Counted from the first letter of the stretch, positions 1 through 9,730 are shown. The stretch is 64,000 nucleotides of DNA from Streptomyces rubiginosohelvolus (GCF_014649875.1 NZ_BMTW01000020.1:1-64000), one strand, 5' to 3'. Numbers and translations are program-made. The notes: a model not told the origin generated them from the letters alone.

Positions 1-2
1 AC

Positions 3-71
3 GGCACCGGCGGCATCGGGAGCGGCACCAAGATCGGCACCGGCTGGAAAGACTTCACCAGCGTGCGATAG
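3..71 (+). CDS. C-terminal end of FG-GAP/VCBS-repeat protein (partial)
   Basis: Only the last 22 codons are present; the gene starts before the window and stops with TAG at 69-71. The visible residues (GTGGIGSGTKIGTGW, then KDFTSVR) have the Gly-Thr-Gly-Trp spacing of FG-GAP/VCBS beta-propeller repeats, common at the C-terminus of secreted streptomycete proteins. This is a family-level guess from one partial repeat. A strong hairpin follows 26 bases after the stop. Confidence 0.5.
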   Translation, partial: GTGGIGSGTKIGTGWKDFTSVR

Positions 72-97
72 CAAGCAACAGACGGAAAGCAGTGAGC

Positions 98-137
98 GCG
101 CGGGGCCCGCCGGACAGCCATTCGGCGGGCCCCGCGC
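98..137. terminator. Hairpin terminator after the FG-GAP gene
   Basis: A perfect 15-bp inverted repeat (98-112 with 123-137) with a 10-base loop and no clear U-run, as is common in Streptomyces. It also rules out an upstream GTG start at 92 for the following gene, because that start would put the hairpin inside the coding region. Confidence 0.8.
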
Positions 138-157
138 ATCCCACTAGGGTTTCCCGT

Positions 158-553
158 GTGAACAAGATCGCGCAGAGTGTACGGCTGTGGTTCGCGCCGC
201 AGCGGATCCGGGAGGAGGGGGACACCCCCGACTACCGGTTCTCGCTGGCCAACGAGCGGACGTTCCTCGCCTGGATCCGGACGGCTCTGGCCCTGATCGG
301 CGGGGGTTTCGCCGTCGATCAGTTCCTGCCGGAGCTGGTGTGGGGCGTCCGGGCCGGGCTCGCGCTCGGGCTGCTGGCCGCCGGGGTGCTCTGCGCGCTG
401 CGGGCGGTCAACCACTGGGTGCGGTGCGAGCGGGCGATGCGGCGGGGCGAGGACCTGCCGGTGTCCCGGTTCCCGACCCTGCTGAGTCTGGTGGTCGCCG
501 TCGTCGCCGTGGCGATGGTGGTGGTGGTCCTCTTCGGCTGGGAGGGCGTGTGA
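158..553 (+). CDS. YidH/DUF202 family membrane protein
   Basis: About 131 residues. The signature RFSLANERTFLAWIRTALAL near the N-terminus followed by three hydrophobic helices is the DUF202 (YidH) pattern of small inner-membrane proteins of unknown function. The GTG at 158 is preferred over one at 92: it lies after the terminator hairpin, has AGGG about 8 bases upstream, and starts just before the conserved region. The stop overlaps the start of a second DUF202 protein, so the two are probably translationally coupled and may form a hetero-oligomer (inference). Confidence 0.85.
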   Translation: MNKIAQSVRLWFAPQRIREEGDTPDYRFSLANERTFLAWIRTALALIGGGFAVDQFLPELVWGVRAGLALGLLAAGVLCALRAVNHWVRCERAMRRGEDLPVSRFPTLLSLVVAVVAVAMVVVVLFGWEGV

Positions 554-864
554 CGGCGGCGGCGGACCGGGATCCGGGGCTGCAGCCGGAGCGGACGCGG
601 CTGGCCTGGCGGCGTACGACGCTGACCGCCACGGTCGTCGCGCTCCTCGCGGGGCGGCAGGCGCTGCACAGCGGGGCGAACCCGGCGGCGCTGGTCGCGG
701 TGGCGCTGAGCGCGCTGGCCTGGCTGGGGTTCCTGCTGGTCGCTCACCGCCGGGTGAGTGTGCTGGGGGTGGCGCGGCCCGAGCAGTTCGCACCGCGCGG
801 GGCGCTGACGGCGGCGCTGTGCACGGTGGCGCTGGCGGTGTTCGCGGCGGCGATGCTGTTCTGA
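550..864 (+). CDS. Second DUF202 family membrane protein
   Basis: 104 residues, starting with a GTG that overlaps the preceding stop by 4 bases (GTGA). The N-terminal PERTRLAWRRTTLTATVVALL motif is a divergent DUF202 signature, followed by three hydrophobic segments (roughly residues 25-42, 47-65 and 83-103). Paired DUF202 genes like this are common in actinomycetes. Biochemical role unknown. Confidence 0.8.
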   Translation: MTAAADRDPGLQPERTRLAWRRTTLTATVVALLAGRQALHSGANPAALVAVALSALAWLGFLLVAHRRVSVLGVARPEQFAPRGALTAALCTVALAVFAAAMLF

Positions 865-931
865 GGCCGGGCGCCCGACGCCTGACGGCCGGGCTGCGGC
901 GGCGATGCAGGTCTGACCGGCCCGACAGCGC

Positions 932-1867
932 CTACGCTTCCCAGTCCACCGTGACCACGATCTTGCCGCGCGTCCGCCCCTCCTGGTTCAGCCGGTACGC
1001 CTCGGCGGCCTCCTCCAGCGGGAACACCCGGTCCACGTGGACGGTGACGATGCCCCGCTCGGCCAGCTCCGCGACCTGGGCCAGGTCCGCCGCGTCGGGG
1101 CGCACGAAGGCGTAGCGGCCGCCGTAGGAGAAGACCTCGTCGTCCGCGATGGAGGCGAGCCGGCCGCCCGGGGCGAGGGTTTCGGCGGAGGCTCTCAGGG
1201 CGTCGCCGCCCACCGTGTCGAAGGAGGCGTCGAAGCCCTCGGGGACCAGGTCCCGCAGCCGTTCGACGAGGCCCTCGCCGTACTCCACGGGCTCCGCGCC
1301 CAGGCTCCGCAGGTGCTCGTGGTTGCGGGGGCTCGCGGTGCCGACGACCCGGCAGCCGGTGTGCCGGGCGATCTGGACGGCGAGCGATCCGACGCCCCCG
1401 GCCGCCGCGTGGACCAGGACGGTGTCGCCCTCGCGGATCTTCAGGGTGCGGTGCAGTACCTGGTACGCGGTCAGCCCGGCCAGCGGCAGGCCCGCCGACT
1501 CCTCGAAGCTCAGGCTGAGGGGCTTGCGGGCGAGGGTGCGTACGGGGGCGGCGACGTACTCGGCGAACGTACCGCGCGAGAGGAAGTCCTCGCGTACGTA
1601 GCCGATGACCTCGTCGCCCACGGCGAACTCGTCGACGGCGACGCCCGGTTGCACGACGACCCCGGAGACGTCCCAGCCGGGGATCACCGGGAACACGGCG
1701 TCGAGGGCGCCTTGGAGGTAGCCCTCGCGGGCCTTCCAGTCGACCGGATTCACTGCGGCGGCCCGCACCTTCACCAGGACGCTGTCGGGGCCGACCTTGG
1801 GGTCGGGCCGCTCGCCGTACTCCATGACGTCGGCGGAGCCGTACGCGCTGTAGCTGATCGCCTTCAT
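932..1867 (-). CDS. NADP-dependent quinone oxidoreductase-like (zinc-independent MDR)
   Basis: 311 residues, full length for the QOR branch of medium-chain dehydrogenase/reductases. An N-terminal GroES-like fold (AVNPVDWKAREGYL, PVIPGWDVSGVV) is followed by a Rossmann domain with the nucleotide-binding stretch VLVHAAAGGVGSLAVQIAR. The cysteine cluster of zinc alcohol dehydrogenases is absent, so it should be a zinc-independent NADPH:quinone or enone reductase. Substrate unknown. Starts at ATG 1867 and probably stands alone; the next minus-strand gene upstream ends 64 bases away. Confidence 0.85.
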   Translation of the reverse strand: MKAISYSAYGSADVMEYGERPDPKVGPDSVLVKVRAAAVNPVDWKAREGYLQGALDAVFPVIPGWDVSGVVVQPGVAVDEFAVGDEVIGYVREDFLSRGTFAEYVAAPVRTLARKPLSLSFEESAGLPLAGLTAYQVLHRTLKIREGDTVLVHAAAGGVGSLAVQIARHTGCRVVGTASPRNHEHLRSLGAEPVEYGEGLVERLRDLVPEGFDASFDTVGGDALRASAETLAPGGRLASIADDEVFSYGGRYAFVRPDAADLAQVAELAERGIVTVHVDRVFPLEEAAEAYRLNQEGRTRGKIVVTVDWEA

Positions 1868-1931
1868 CCCTCGACCTTCCGCGCAGGTCAGGGTCGCCGC
1901 AACTCAGGCGGTACGGCCGTGGGCCCCGCCC

Positions 1932-3224
1932 TCACCAGCGCGGGACCGCCGGCGTCGTCCAGTCCGGGTCGGCGACGCGCATCGCCGCCGCGTCGTCGCG
2001 CTCGCGGTGGGTGCCGTCGTCCTCCAGCCAGCGCCGGTGCAGGGCGGCGAGGCGGTCGCGGTCCGGTTCGACGCCGAGTCCGGGGGCGTCGGAGACCGTG
2101 AGCCGGCCGCCGGTGAAGGTGTGGCGCTCGGTGATGACGTCCTCGGTCTGCCAGGGGTAGTGGCTGTCGCAGGCGTATGCGAGGTCCGGCACGGTGGCCG
2201 CGACGTGGGTCATCGCGGCGAGGCTGATGCCGAGGTGCGTGTTGGAGTGCATGGAGAGTCCGACGCCGAACGTGCGGCAGATGCCCGCCAGTTCCCGGGT
2301 GCGGTGCAGTCCGCCCCAGTAGTGGTGGTCGCTCAGGACGATCCGGACGGCGTCGCGGGCGAACGCCTCGGGGACCTCGGCCAGGGTGGTGACGCACATG
2401 TTGGTGGCGAGCGGGACGTCGGTGGCGGCGGCGACGGCGGCCATGCCGTCCGTGCCGCTGGTGGGGTCCTCCAGGTATTCGAGGACGTCCTTCAGCTGCT
2501 CGGCGACGTACAGCGAGGTGGGGACGGACCAGGCGCCGTTCGGGTCCAGGCGCAGCGGGCGGCCGGGGAACGCCTCGGCCAGGGCGCGGATCGCGGCGAT
2601 CTCCCGGTCGGGCTCGAAGACGCCGCCCTTGAGTTTGAAGGAGCCGAAGCCGTAGGTGCCGGCGAAGCGCCGGGCCTGGGCGACCACGCCGGCCGGGTCG
2701 AGCGCCGCGCCCCAGTCGTCCCGCTCACCGGAGACCGGGTGGGCGGCCCAGCGGTAGAAGAGGTACGCGCTGTACTCGACGCTGTCGCGGACCTTGCCGC
2801 CCAGCAGCGCGTGCACCGGCAGGCCCTGCGCCTTGCCGAGGGCGTCCAGGCAGGCGACCTCGAAGGCGGAGACGACCGAGAGCCGGATCTTTTCGGCGTT
2901 CCTGACCCCGCGCAGCCCTCCGGCGTCCACCCGGTCGTCGGCGGCGGCGTGCGATCCGTCGCACACCTCGTCGGCCAGGGAGAACAGCCCGTTCAGATCG
3001 GTGACCGCCCGGCCCGGGAGCGCCTCGGCGAGGGAACGCGCGGGCTCCAGGTAGGCGCCGTCGCCGTACGTCTCCCCCACGCCGGTGGTTCCGCCCCGAG
3101 TGACGACCTCCACGATCAGGCGCGGGGTGTACGGCTGGTGGACGCCCTGCGTGTTCAGCAGGGGTGGATCGGACACGAGGATCGGGGTGAGCCGGACGTC
3201 TTCGATCACCAGAGCTGTATTCAT
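1932..3224 (-). CDS. gudD: Glucarate dehydratase family (enolase superfamily)
   Basis: 430 residues. The N-terminal lid (LNTQGVHQPYTPRLIVEV), the KLK lysine pair of the barrel (FGSFKLKGG), metal ligands in RLDPNGAW and YLEDPTSG, and a later HSNTHLGISLAAMTH with the general-acid histidine all match glucarate dehydratase, which converts D-glucarate to 5-keto-4-deoxyglucarate. The ATG at 3224 (MNTALVIEDVRL) is chosen over upstream in-frame starts because it lies where the family begins and beside a repeated operator-like sequence. Exact sugar acid (glucarate, idarate or galactarate) cannot be settled by eye. Confidence 0.85.
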   Translation of the reverse strand: MNTALVIEDVRLTPILVSDPPLLNTQGVHQPYTPRLIVEVVTRGGTTGVGETYGDGAYLEPARSLAEALPGRAVTDLNGLFSLADEVCDGSHAAADDRVDAGGLRGVRNAEKIRLSVVSAFEVACLDALGKAQGLPVHALLGGKVRDSVEYSAYLFYRWAAHPVSGERDDWGAALDPAGVVAQARRFAGTYGFGSFKLKGGVFEPDREIAAIRALAEAFPGRPLRLDPNGAWSVPTSLYVAEQLKDVLEYLEDPTSGTDGMAAVAAATDVPLATNMCVTTLAEVPEAFARDAVRIVLSDHHYWGGLHRTRELAGICRTFGVGLSMHSNTHLGISLAAMTHVAATVPDLAYACDSHYPWQTEDVITERHTFTGGRLTVSDAPGLGVEPDRDRLAALHRRWLEDDGTHRERDDAAAMRVADPDWTTPAVPRW

Positions 3225-3240
3225 ACGTGAACTGTATTCA
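3215..3240. promoter_or_regulatory. Direct repeat CTGTATTCA over the glucarate dehydratase start
   Basis: The 9-mer CTGTATTCA occurs at 3215-3223 and again at 3232-3240, centre spacing 17 bases. The first copy overlaps the ATG and includes a GTAT-N2-ATAC dyad (3217-3226). AT-rich repeated sequence in this position in a very GC-rich genome suggests a repressor site, for example for a GntR or IclR regulator outside the window (inference). Confidence 0.45.
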
Positions 3241-3308
3241 GAGATGCGTTTCACCACCAGGGCCCGGACGACTTCCGGGGCGGCAGATCCCGAAGGGCAC
3301 TGGACGAC

Positions 3309-3326
3309 ATACCGACTGGTCGGCAT
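3309..3326. promoter_or_regulatory. TetR-type operator upstream of the APH/ACAD operon
   Basis: ATACCGACTGGTCGGCAT is a near-palindrome, 14 of 18 positions symmetric, with CCGAC-N2-GTCGG half-sites, about 40 bases upstream of the ATG at 3368. Its first 12 bases recur with one C/T difference at 10532-10543 and 28971-28982, also in promoter regions. Confidence 0.55.
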
Positions 3327-3367
3327 CATGGTCCCGACCCGTCCGCAGTCGCCCGGAGGTACGCACC

Positions 3368-4390
3368 ATGAGCCCAGTCCCCCCACCAGGTCTCGACCCG
3401 GAGCTGCTGCGCGGCCATCTCGACCGCGAGCGACCGGGGCTGGTGAGCGGACCCCTCGAAGCGCGGCTCATCGAGGGCGGCCGCTCGAACCTGACGTACG
3501 TCGTCGGCGACGGGACCGGACAGTGGGTGGTGCGCAGACCGCCGCTCGGCCATGTGCTGGCCACCGCGCACGACATGGCGCGCGAGCACCGCGTGATCAG
3601 CGGTCTGCACCCGACCGCCGTCCCCGTTCCGGAGCCGCTGCTGCTCTGCGAGGACGACTCGGTGATCGGCGCGCCGTTCTACGTGATGGAGTACGTCGAG
3701 GGCACCCCGTACCGCACCGCCGAGCAGCTCGCCCCGCTGGGCCCCGAGCGCACCCGGGCGGCGGTCCTCGGGCTCGTCGACACCCTGGTCGATCTGCACG
3801 CCGTGGACCCGGAGGCCGTCGGGCTCGGGGACTTCGGGCGGCCCGAGGGCTTCCTGGACCGGCAGTTGCGGCGCTGGGGCAAGCAGTTGGACGCCTCCCG
3901 CAACCGTGACCTGGCGGGCATCGACGAGCTGCACGCCGCGCTCGGCCGTGCGCTGCCCTCCTCCCCCGCGCCCACGGTCGTCCACGGCGACTATCGCCTG
4001 GACAACGTCCTGATCGGCTCCGACGACCGGATCAAGGCCGTCCTCGACTGGGAGATGTCCACCCTCGGCGACCCGCTGACCGACCTCGGGCTGCTCGTGA
4101 TGTACAGCTCCGACCTCGGTCTGCCGAAGTCGCCCGTCTCCACCACCAGCGGGGCCGCCGGACACCCCGCCCCCGCCGAGCTGATCGAGCGCTACGCGGC
4201 CCGCTCGGGCCGGGACACCTCCGCCATCTCCTGGTACACCGCGTTCGCCTGGTTCAAGCTCGCCGTGATCCTGGAGGGCATCCACTACCGCTACACGCTC
4301 GGCCAGACCGTCGGCGCGGGCTTCGACCGGATCGGCGAGCTGGTCCCCGTCTTCATCGCGCACGGCCTCACCACCCTCCAGGAAGGCTGA
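3368..4390 (+). CDS. Phosphotransferase family protein (APH fold, ACAD10-like)
   Basis: 340 residues. A kinase-like aminoglycoside phosphotransferase fold is shown by the Brenner motif HGDYRLDN (catalytic Asp) and the metal-binding VLDWEMSTLGDPLTDLG. In eukaryotic ACAD10/11 this domain is fused to an acyl-CoA dehydrogenase. Here the dehydrogenase is the next gene, 6 bases downstream, suggesting the pair phosphorylates and processes a hydroxyacyl-CoA (inference from that family). The ATG at 3368 has GGAGG 8 bases upstream. Confidence 0.85.
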   Translation: MSPVPPPGLDPELLRGHLDRERPGLVSGPLEARLIEGGRSNLTYVVGDGTGQWVVRRPPLGHVLATAHDMAREHRVISGLHPTAVPVPEPLLLCEDDSVIGAPFYVMEYVEGTPYRTAEQLAPLGPERTRAAVLGLVDTLVDLHAVDPEAVGLGDFGRPEGFLDRQLRRWGKQLDASRNRDLAGIDELHAALGRALPSSPAPTVVHGDYRLDNVLIGSDDRIKAVLDWEMSTLGDPLTDLGLLVMYSSDLGLPKSPVSTTSGAAGHPAPAELIERYAARSGRDTSAISWYTAFAWFKLAVILEGIHYRYTLGQTVGAGFDRIGELVPVFIAHGLTTLQEG

Positions 4391-4396
4391 ACCCCC

Positions 4397-5647
4397 ATGG
4401 ACTTCGCATTCGACGCCCGTACCGAGGAGCTGCGTTCCCGCCTGCTCGCGTTCATGGACGAGCATGTGTATCCGGCCGAGCAGGTCGCCGAGGAGCAGCG
4501 GGCGCGGCTCGCCTCGCCGTGGGACACCCCGGCGGTCGTCGGCGAGCTGAAGGCCGAGGCCAGGCGGCAGGGGCTGTGGAACCTCTTCCTGCCCGACGCG
4601 GAGTACGGGGCCGGGCTGACGAACCTCCAGTACGCCCCGCTCGCGGAGATCACCGGACGCTCCCCGCACCTCGCGCCGACCGCGACGAACTGCGCCGCCC
4701 CGGACACCGGGAACATGGAGGTGCTGTTCCAGTTCGCCACCGAGGCGCAGAAGAAGCAGTGGCTGGAGCCGCTGCTCGCCGGGGAGATCCGCTCGGCGTT
4801 CGCGATGACGGAGCCGGACGTGGCGTCGTCGGACGCGACGAACATCGAGACGCGGATCGCGCGGGACGGAGGGGGCACCTCCCGCTCGAGCGGAGCCGAG
4901 AGTGGGGGAGACTACGTCATCAACGGGCGGAAGTGGTACATCTCCGGGGCGATGAACCCGGACTGCGCGGTCTTCATCGTGATGGGCAAGACCGACCCGG
5001 ACGGCGAGGACATCCGCCGCCAGCAGTCGATGATCCTGGTCCCCCGCGACACCCCGGGCGTCGAGGTGCGGCGCGCGATGCAGGTGTACGGGTACGAGGA
5101 CCACTCGCACGGCGGCCACGCCGAGGTGGTCTTCCACGACGTACGGGTGCCCGCGTCGAACCTGATCGGCGAGGAGGGCGGCGGCTTCGCCATCGCCCAG
5201 GCGCGGCTGGGTCCGGGCCGGATCCACCACTGCATGCGGCTGATCGGGATGGCGGAGCGGGCCATCGAGCTGATGTGCCGGCGGGCGGTGGCGCGTACGG
5301 CGTTCGGCAAGCCGCTGGCCGCGCAGGGTGTCGTGCAGAACTGGATCGCGGACGCCCGGGTCACGGTGGAGCAGCTGCGGCTGCTGGTGCTGAAGACGGC
5401 CTGGCTGATGGACACCGTGGGCAACAAGGGCGCGCACACCGAGATCCAGGCCATCAAGATCGCCACCCCGCGCGCGGTGGTGGACATCCTGGACTCCGCG
5501 GTGCAGCTGTACGGCGCGGGCGGGGTGAGCCAGGACTTCCCGCTGGCGGAGCTGTGGGCCTCGGCTCGGACGCTGCGGCTGGCGGACGGGCCGGACGAGG
5601 TGCACCAGCGGTCGCTGGCCCGGCGGGAGATCAAGCGGTACGTGTGA
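4397..5647 (+). CDS. Acyl-CoA dehydrogenase (ACAD10/11-like)
   Basis: 416 residues. An N-terminal helical region, then FAMTEPDVASSDATN and the beta-domain YVINGRKWYISGAMNPDC, and the C-terminal FAD-contact region (AVQLYGAGGVSQDF, LRLADGPDEVHQRSLARREIKRY) identify a flavin acyl-CoA dehydrogenase of the ACAD10/11 branch. Residues about 158-171 (GGGTSRSSGAESGG) interrupt the usual R-D-G-DDYVING stretch. They are encoded by a 42-bp palindromic Streptomyces repeat, so this protein carries a small surface-loop insertion. Co-transcribed with the APH-like kinase; ends at a strong terminator. Confidence 0.9.
   Translation: MDFAFDARTEELRSRLLAFMDEHVYPAEQVAEEQRARLASPWDTPAVVGELKAEARRQGLWNLFLPDAEYGAGLTNLQYAPLAEITGRSPHLAPTATNCAAPDTGNMEVLFQFATEAQKKQWLEPLLAGEIRSAFAMTEPDVASSDATNIETRIARDGGGTSRSSGAESGGDYVINGRKWYISGAMNPDCAVFIVMGKTDPDGEDIRRQQSMILVPRDTPGVEVRRAMQVYGYEDHSHGGHAEVVFHDVRVPASNLIGEEGGGFAIAQARLGPGRIHHCMRLIGMAERAIELMCRRAVARTAFGKPLAAQGVVQNWIADARVTVEQLRLLVLKTAWLMDTVGNKGAHTEIQAIKIATPRAVVDILDSAVQLYGAGGVSQDFPLAELWASARTLRLADGPDEVHQRSLARREIKRYV
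4868..4909. repeat. REP-like 42-bp insertion inside the dehydrogenase gene
   Basis: The stretch opens GGAGGGGGCACCTCCCG, has the perfect palindrome CCGCTCGAGCGG at 4882-4893, and closes AGAGTGGGGGA. From memory, sequences of this form recur in many streptomycete genomes. Length is a multiple of three, so the reading frame is preserved. Confidence 0.6.
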
Positions 5648-5657
5648 CGGACGCGGT

Positions 5658-5695
5658 GCGGCCCCCTCCCGAGGTGCTCTTCGGGAGGGGGCCGC
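5658..5695. terminator. Bidirectional terminator between acd and SGAP genes
   Basis: Perfect 15-bp stem (5658-5672 with 5681-5695), 8-base loop, between two convergent genes. Confidence 0.85.
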
Positions 5696-5729
5696 AGCCG
5701 TACACGTACACGTGCTCGTACGACAGGGC

Positions 5730-7067
<1,338 letters not shown>

Positions 7068-7238
7068 TCACGGGCTCCGGATTCCGTTGGGGACTGACGG
7101 AACGTGCGGGGGGTCCCCGGCCGCGCGGTGATCCGGCCGGGTCCTGGAGCGTGGGCTGGACAAGCGGCCCAGGGGTGCGCAATGCGTGACCGATGCTCAA
7201 GGAAATGACAGTGCTCCGTCAAGAGCGGAAACCGGACA

Positions 7239-7263
7239 GGTCCGTTCTATTAACGAACGGACC
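7239..7263. promoter_or_regulatory. 25-bp dyad upstream of the SGAP gene
   Basis: GGTCCGTTC (7239-7247) and GAACGGACC (7255-7263) are perfect inverted repeats around TATTAAC. It lies 172 bases upstream of the SGAP start and 109 downstream of the tetR stop. An operator or promoter element is likelier than a terminator because of the AT-rich centre. The rest of the 304-base gap (7068-7371) shows only a short GC palindrome at 7326-7343. Confidence 0.4.
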
Positions 7264-7325
7264 TCGGCCCGTGAACGCTGGCGCCTCCACAGGAGGCCGG
7301 ACATACCTCATACATCCAGATTCGC

Positions 7326-7343
7326 CCCGCCCGGCCGGGCGGG
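7326..7343. terminator. Possible terminator of the tetR operon
   Basis: CCCGCCCGGCCGGGCGGG is an 18-bp perfect palindrome just beyond the tetR stop codon. A short stem with a tight GGCC turn, so only tentatively a terminator. Confidence 0.4.
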
Positions 7344-7371
7344 CCACTGGATCACCCCGGGACGGGAGCCC

Positions 7372-7965
7372 CTACGGGCGCAGGGCCCGCAGCAGCAGGT
7401 CCGCGAGGTGGTCGGCGACCTCCTGGCGGCTGAGCGGGCCGTCCGGGCGGTACCAGGTGGAGAGGTGGTGGACCGAACCGAAGTGGTAGTCGACGACGAG
7501 GTCGGCGGGGGTGGCGGAGGAGAACACGCCGCTGTTCTGCCCCTCCTCGATCAGGGCCCGGAACCGCTCGTGGTAGCGGCGGCGCTCGACACGTACCTGC
7601 TTGTTCTTCTCGGGGCTCAGGTGGTGCATGGAGCGGAAGAAGATCGCGGCGTCGTCCAGGTTGTCGATGGTCGTGACCACCACGTCGGCCGCCGCGTCGC
7701 GCAGCCGCTGCTCGACGGGGGCCTCGGCGTCCGCGAAGGCGTCCAGGCGCTCCTGCTGGAGCCGCAGCACCCGGGCGTACACCTCCTGGAGCAGGTCCTC
7801 CTTGGAGCCGAAGTAGTGGTAGAGCGCCCCCTTGGTGACGCCCGCCGCCTCGACGATCTCCTGGACCGAGGTGCGGTCGTACCCGCGCTCGGCGAAGAGC
7901 CGGGTGGCGGCGGCCAGCAGCCTCTGGGGGACGGGAGTGCCGTTCTGGTCCGTCGCCTTGGCCAT
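7372..7965 (-). CDS. TetR family regulator of the acyl-CoA ligase operon
   Basis: 197 residues. The N-terminal helix-turn-helix (RLLAAATRLFAERGYDRTSVQEIVEAAGVTKGALYHYFGSKEDLL) is classical TetR; the C-terminal ligand domain is of the FadR/PaaR-like type. The ATG at 7965 has GGTGG upstream and gives the normal length. It is the third gene of a minus-strand set SDR - acyl-CoA ligase - tetR, 49 bases after the ligase stop. It probably senses the acyl-CoA made by that ligase and binds the ATACCGACCGGT site before the SDR gene (inference). Confidence 0.85.
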   Translation of the reverse strand: MAKATDQNGTPVPQRLLAAATRLFAERGYDRTSVQEIVEAAGVTKGALYHYFGSKEDLLQEVYARVLRLQQERLDAFADAEAPVEQRLRDAAADVVVTTIDNLDDAAIFFRSMHHLSPEKNKQVRVERRRYHERFRALIEEGQNSGVFSSATPADLVVDYHFGSVHHLSTWYRPDGPLSRQEVADHLADLLLRALRP

Positions 7966-8014
7966 GAGCCGCCACCTTCCTTTCGTACTGTGCGTGTGCT
8001 GTCCGGACGCTGTT

Positions 8015-9730
8015 CTAACGGGGGGAACGCAGTTCCCGCCTGAGGATCTTCCCACTCGCCGTCTTCGGCAGCTCGGTCAGGATCTCCACCTCGCGCGGAT
8101 ACTTGTACGCGGCGAGCCGTTCCTTGCAGTACGCGCCCAGCTCGCCGGGTTCCACCGAGGCCCCCGGGCGCAGACTCACGTACGCCCGGACCGTCTCCCC
8201 GCGGTAGGCATCGGGCACGCCGACCACGGCCGCCTCCCGCACCGCCGGGTGGGTGTAGAGGACATCCTCCACCTCGCGCGGCCACACCTTGAACCCGGAG
8301 GCGTTGATCATGTCCTTCTTGCGGTCCACGACATAGAGCCAGCCCGCCGCGTCCATGAACCCGATGTCACCGGTGCGCAGCTCGCCGTCCGGGAAGGCGG
8401 CGGCGGTGGCCTCGGGGAGGTTCCAGTAGCCGGAGACGACCTGGGGGCCGCGCACCGCGATCTCACCCTGCTCCCCGAAGGGCACCTCCCGCCCCTCCTC
8501 GTCGAGGATCCGGACGACGGTGTCGGGCCCGGGGACGCCGACGGAGAGCGTGCCGGAGACCGGGTCGACGGGTGCCTCCCGCTCGGGCGGGACCGAGGCG
8601 CAGGGGGCGGTGCACTCGGTGAGCCCGTAGCCGTTGCGGATGTACGGGCCGAAGCCCGCGCGGAACTTCTCCACGAGCGCGGGCGGCAGGGGCGCACCGC
8701 CGGAGGAGATCACCCGGAACGAGGCGAAGTGGTCCGGGGTGACGTCCGGGTGCGCGGCCAGCGCCATGAAGGCGGTGGAGGGCCCGACGGTGTAGGCGGG
8801 GCGGTGGGCGGCGAAGGCCTCCAGGACGACGCCCGCCTCGAAGCGGTAGGCAAGGACGAGGGTGCCCGCGTTGGCGATGCAGGCGGAGAGCTCGCAGACC
8901 ATGCCGGTGATGTGGAAGAGCGGGGCGAGTGCGAAGTAGGCGGAGCCCTCGGCGATCGGATGGCCGGTGCGCTGGCGTTCGGCGTTGACCATGATGTTGC
9001 CGTGGGCGTTCATCGCGCCCTTGGGGGTGCCGCTGGTGCCGGAGGTGTAGCTGATCAGCGCCACGTCCTCGGCGGTGAGACCGCGGTCGGCCGGGGCCGG
9101 GTTCCCGGCGCGGGCGGCGGTCAGCAGATCGTCCGCGAGGTCGTCGGGGCCGGGGGCAGGGAGCCGCTCGAAGCCGAGGACACGCGGGTCGTTCACGCTC
9201 TGGAGGTCCAGCTCGCAGGCGGTCAGCGCGATACGGAGGTCCGGGGCGGCCGCAGCGGTGTCCCGGAGATACGTCTCCCACGCCCGGTCCGAGCAGATCA
9301 GCGCGGTGACCCCGGCATCGGCGAGGACATGGCCGACCTCGCCCGCCTTGTACATCGGGTTGAGCGGTACGACGGTGGCCCCCGCCTTCCACGCGCCGAG
9401 CAGCGCGAGGACGAAGTGCGGGCTGTTCTGGAGCATGATCGCGACCCGGTCGCCGCGCTGCAGCCCCCGGGCGGCGAGGTGGCCGGCCACCGAGTCGGAC
9501 AGCTCGTCGGTCTCGCGGTAACTGAGCCGGCCGTCGAAGTAGGCCAGGGCCGGGTGGTCCGGGGCCCGGTCCACGGCCGCCCGCCAGGCGTGGAGCACGG
9601 TCGGGGGCGGGGTGACGGGGGCGCGCTGGGCCTCGCTGAGCAGGGCGAGCCAGGGCTGGGCGGCGTAGATCGAGGTGGCGGGTGTGCCGGGGGGCCGCGT
9701 GCCGGGTCCGGCGGAGGGAACGTCGCTCAT
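8015..9730 (-). CDS. Acyl-CoA synthetase (AMP-binding, class I)
   Basis: 571 residues. Motifs of the ANL superfamily appear in order: SYTSGTSGTPKGAMNAHGNI (P-loop), NGYGLTECTAPC, the TGD of ELRTGDIGFMD, VVDRKKDMINASGFKVWPREVE and the C-terminal catalytic lysine in LPKTASGKILRRELR. It activates a carboxylic acid to its CoA thioester via an acyl-AMP. Chain length is not evident. ATG 9730 overlaps the stop of the upstream SDR gene by 4 bases, indicating coupling. Confidence 0.9.
   Translation of the reverse strand: MSDVPSAGPGTRPPGTPATSIYAAQPWLALLSEAQRAPVTPPPTVLHAWRAAVDRAPDHPALAYFDGRLSYRETDELSDSVAGHLAARGLQRGDRVAIMLQNSPHFVLALLGAWKAGATVVPLNPMYKAGEVGHVLADAGVTALICSDRAWETYLRDTAAAAPDLRIALTACELDLQSVNDPRVLGFERLPAPGPDDLADDLLTAARAGNPAPADRGLTAEDVALISYTSGTSGTPKGAMNAHGNIMVNAERQRTGHPIAEGSAYFALAPLFHITGMVCELSACIANAGTLVLAYRFEAGVVLEAFAAHRPAYTVGPSTAFMALAAHPDVTPDHFASFRVISSGGAPLPPALVEKFRAGFGPYIRNGYGLTECTAPCASVPPEREAPVDPVSGTLSVGVPGPDTVVRILDEEGREVPFGEQGEIAVRGPQVVSGYWNLPEATAAAFPDGELRTGDIGFMDAAGWLYVVDRKKDMINASGFKVWPREVEDVLYTHPAVREAAVVGVPDAYRGETVRAYVSLRPGASVEPGELGAYCKERLAAYKYPREVEILTELPKTASGKILRRELRSPR

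Noticed and set aside
92-157. An upstream GTG start for the first DUF202 gene
   Set aside because: It would translate through a perfect 15-bp terminator hairpin; GTG 158 is better placed.
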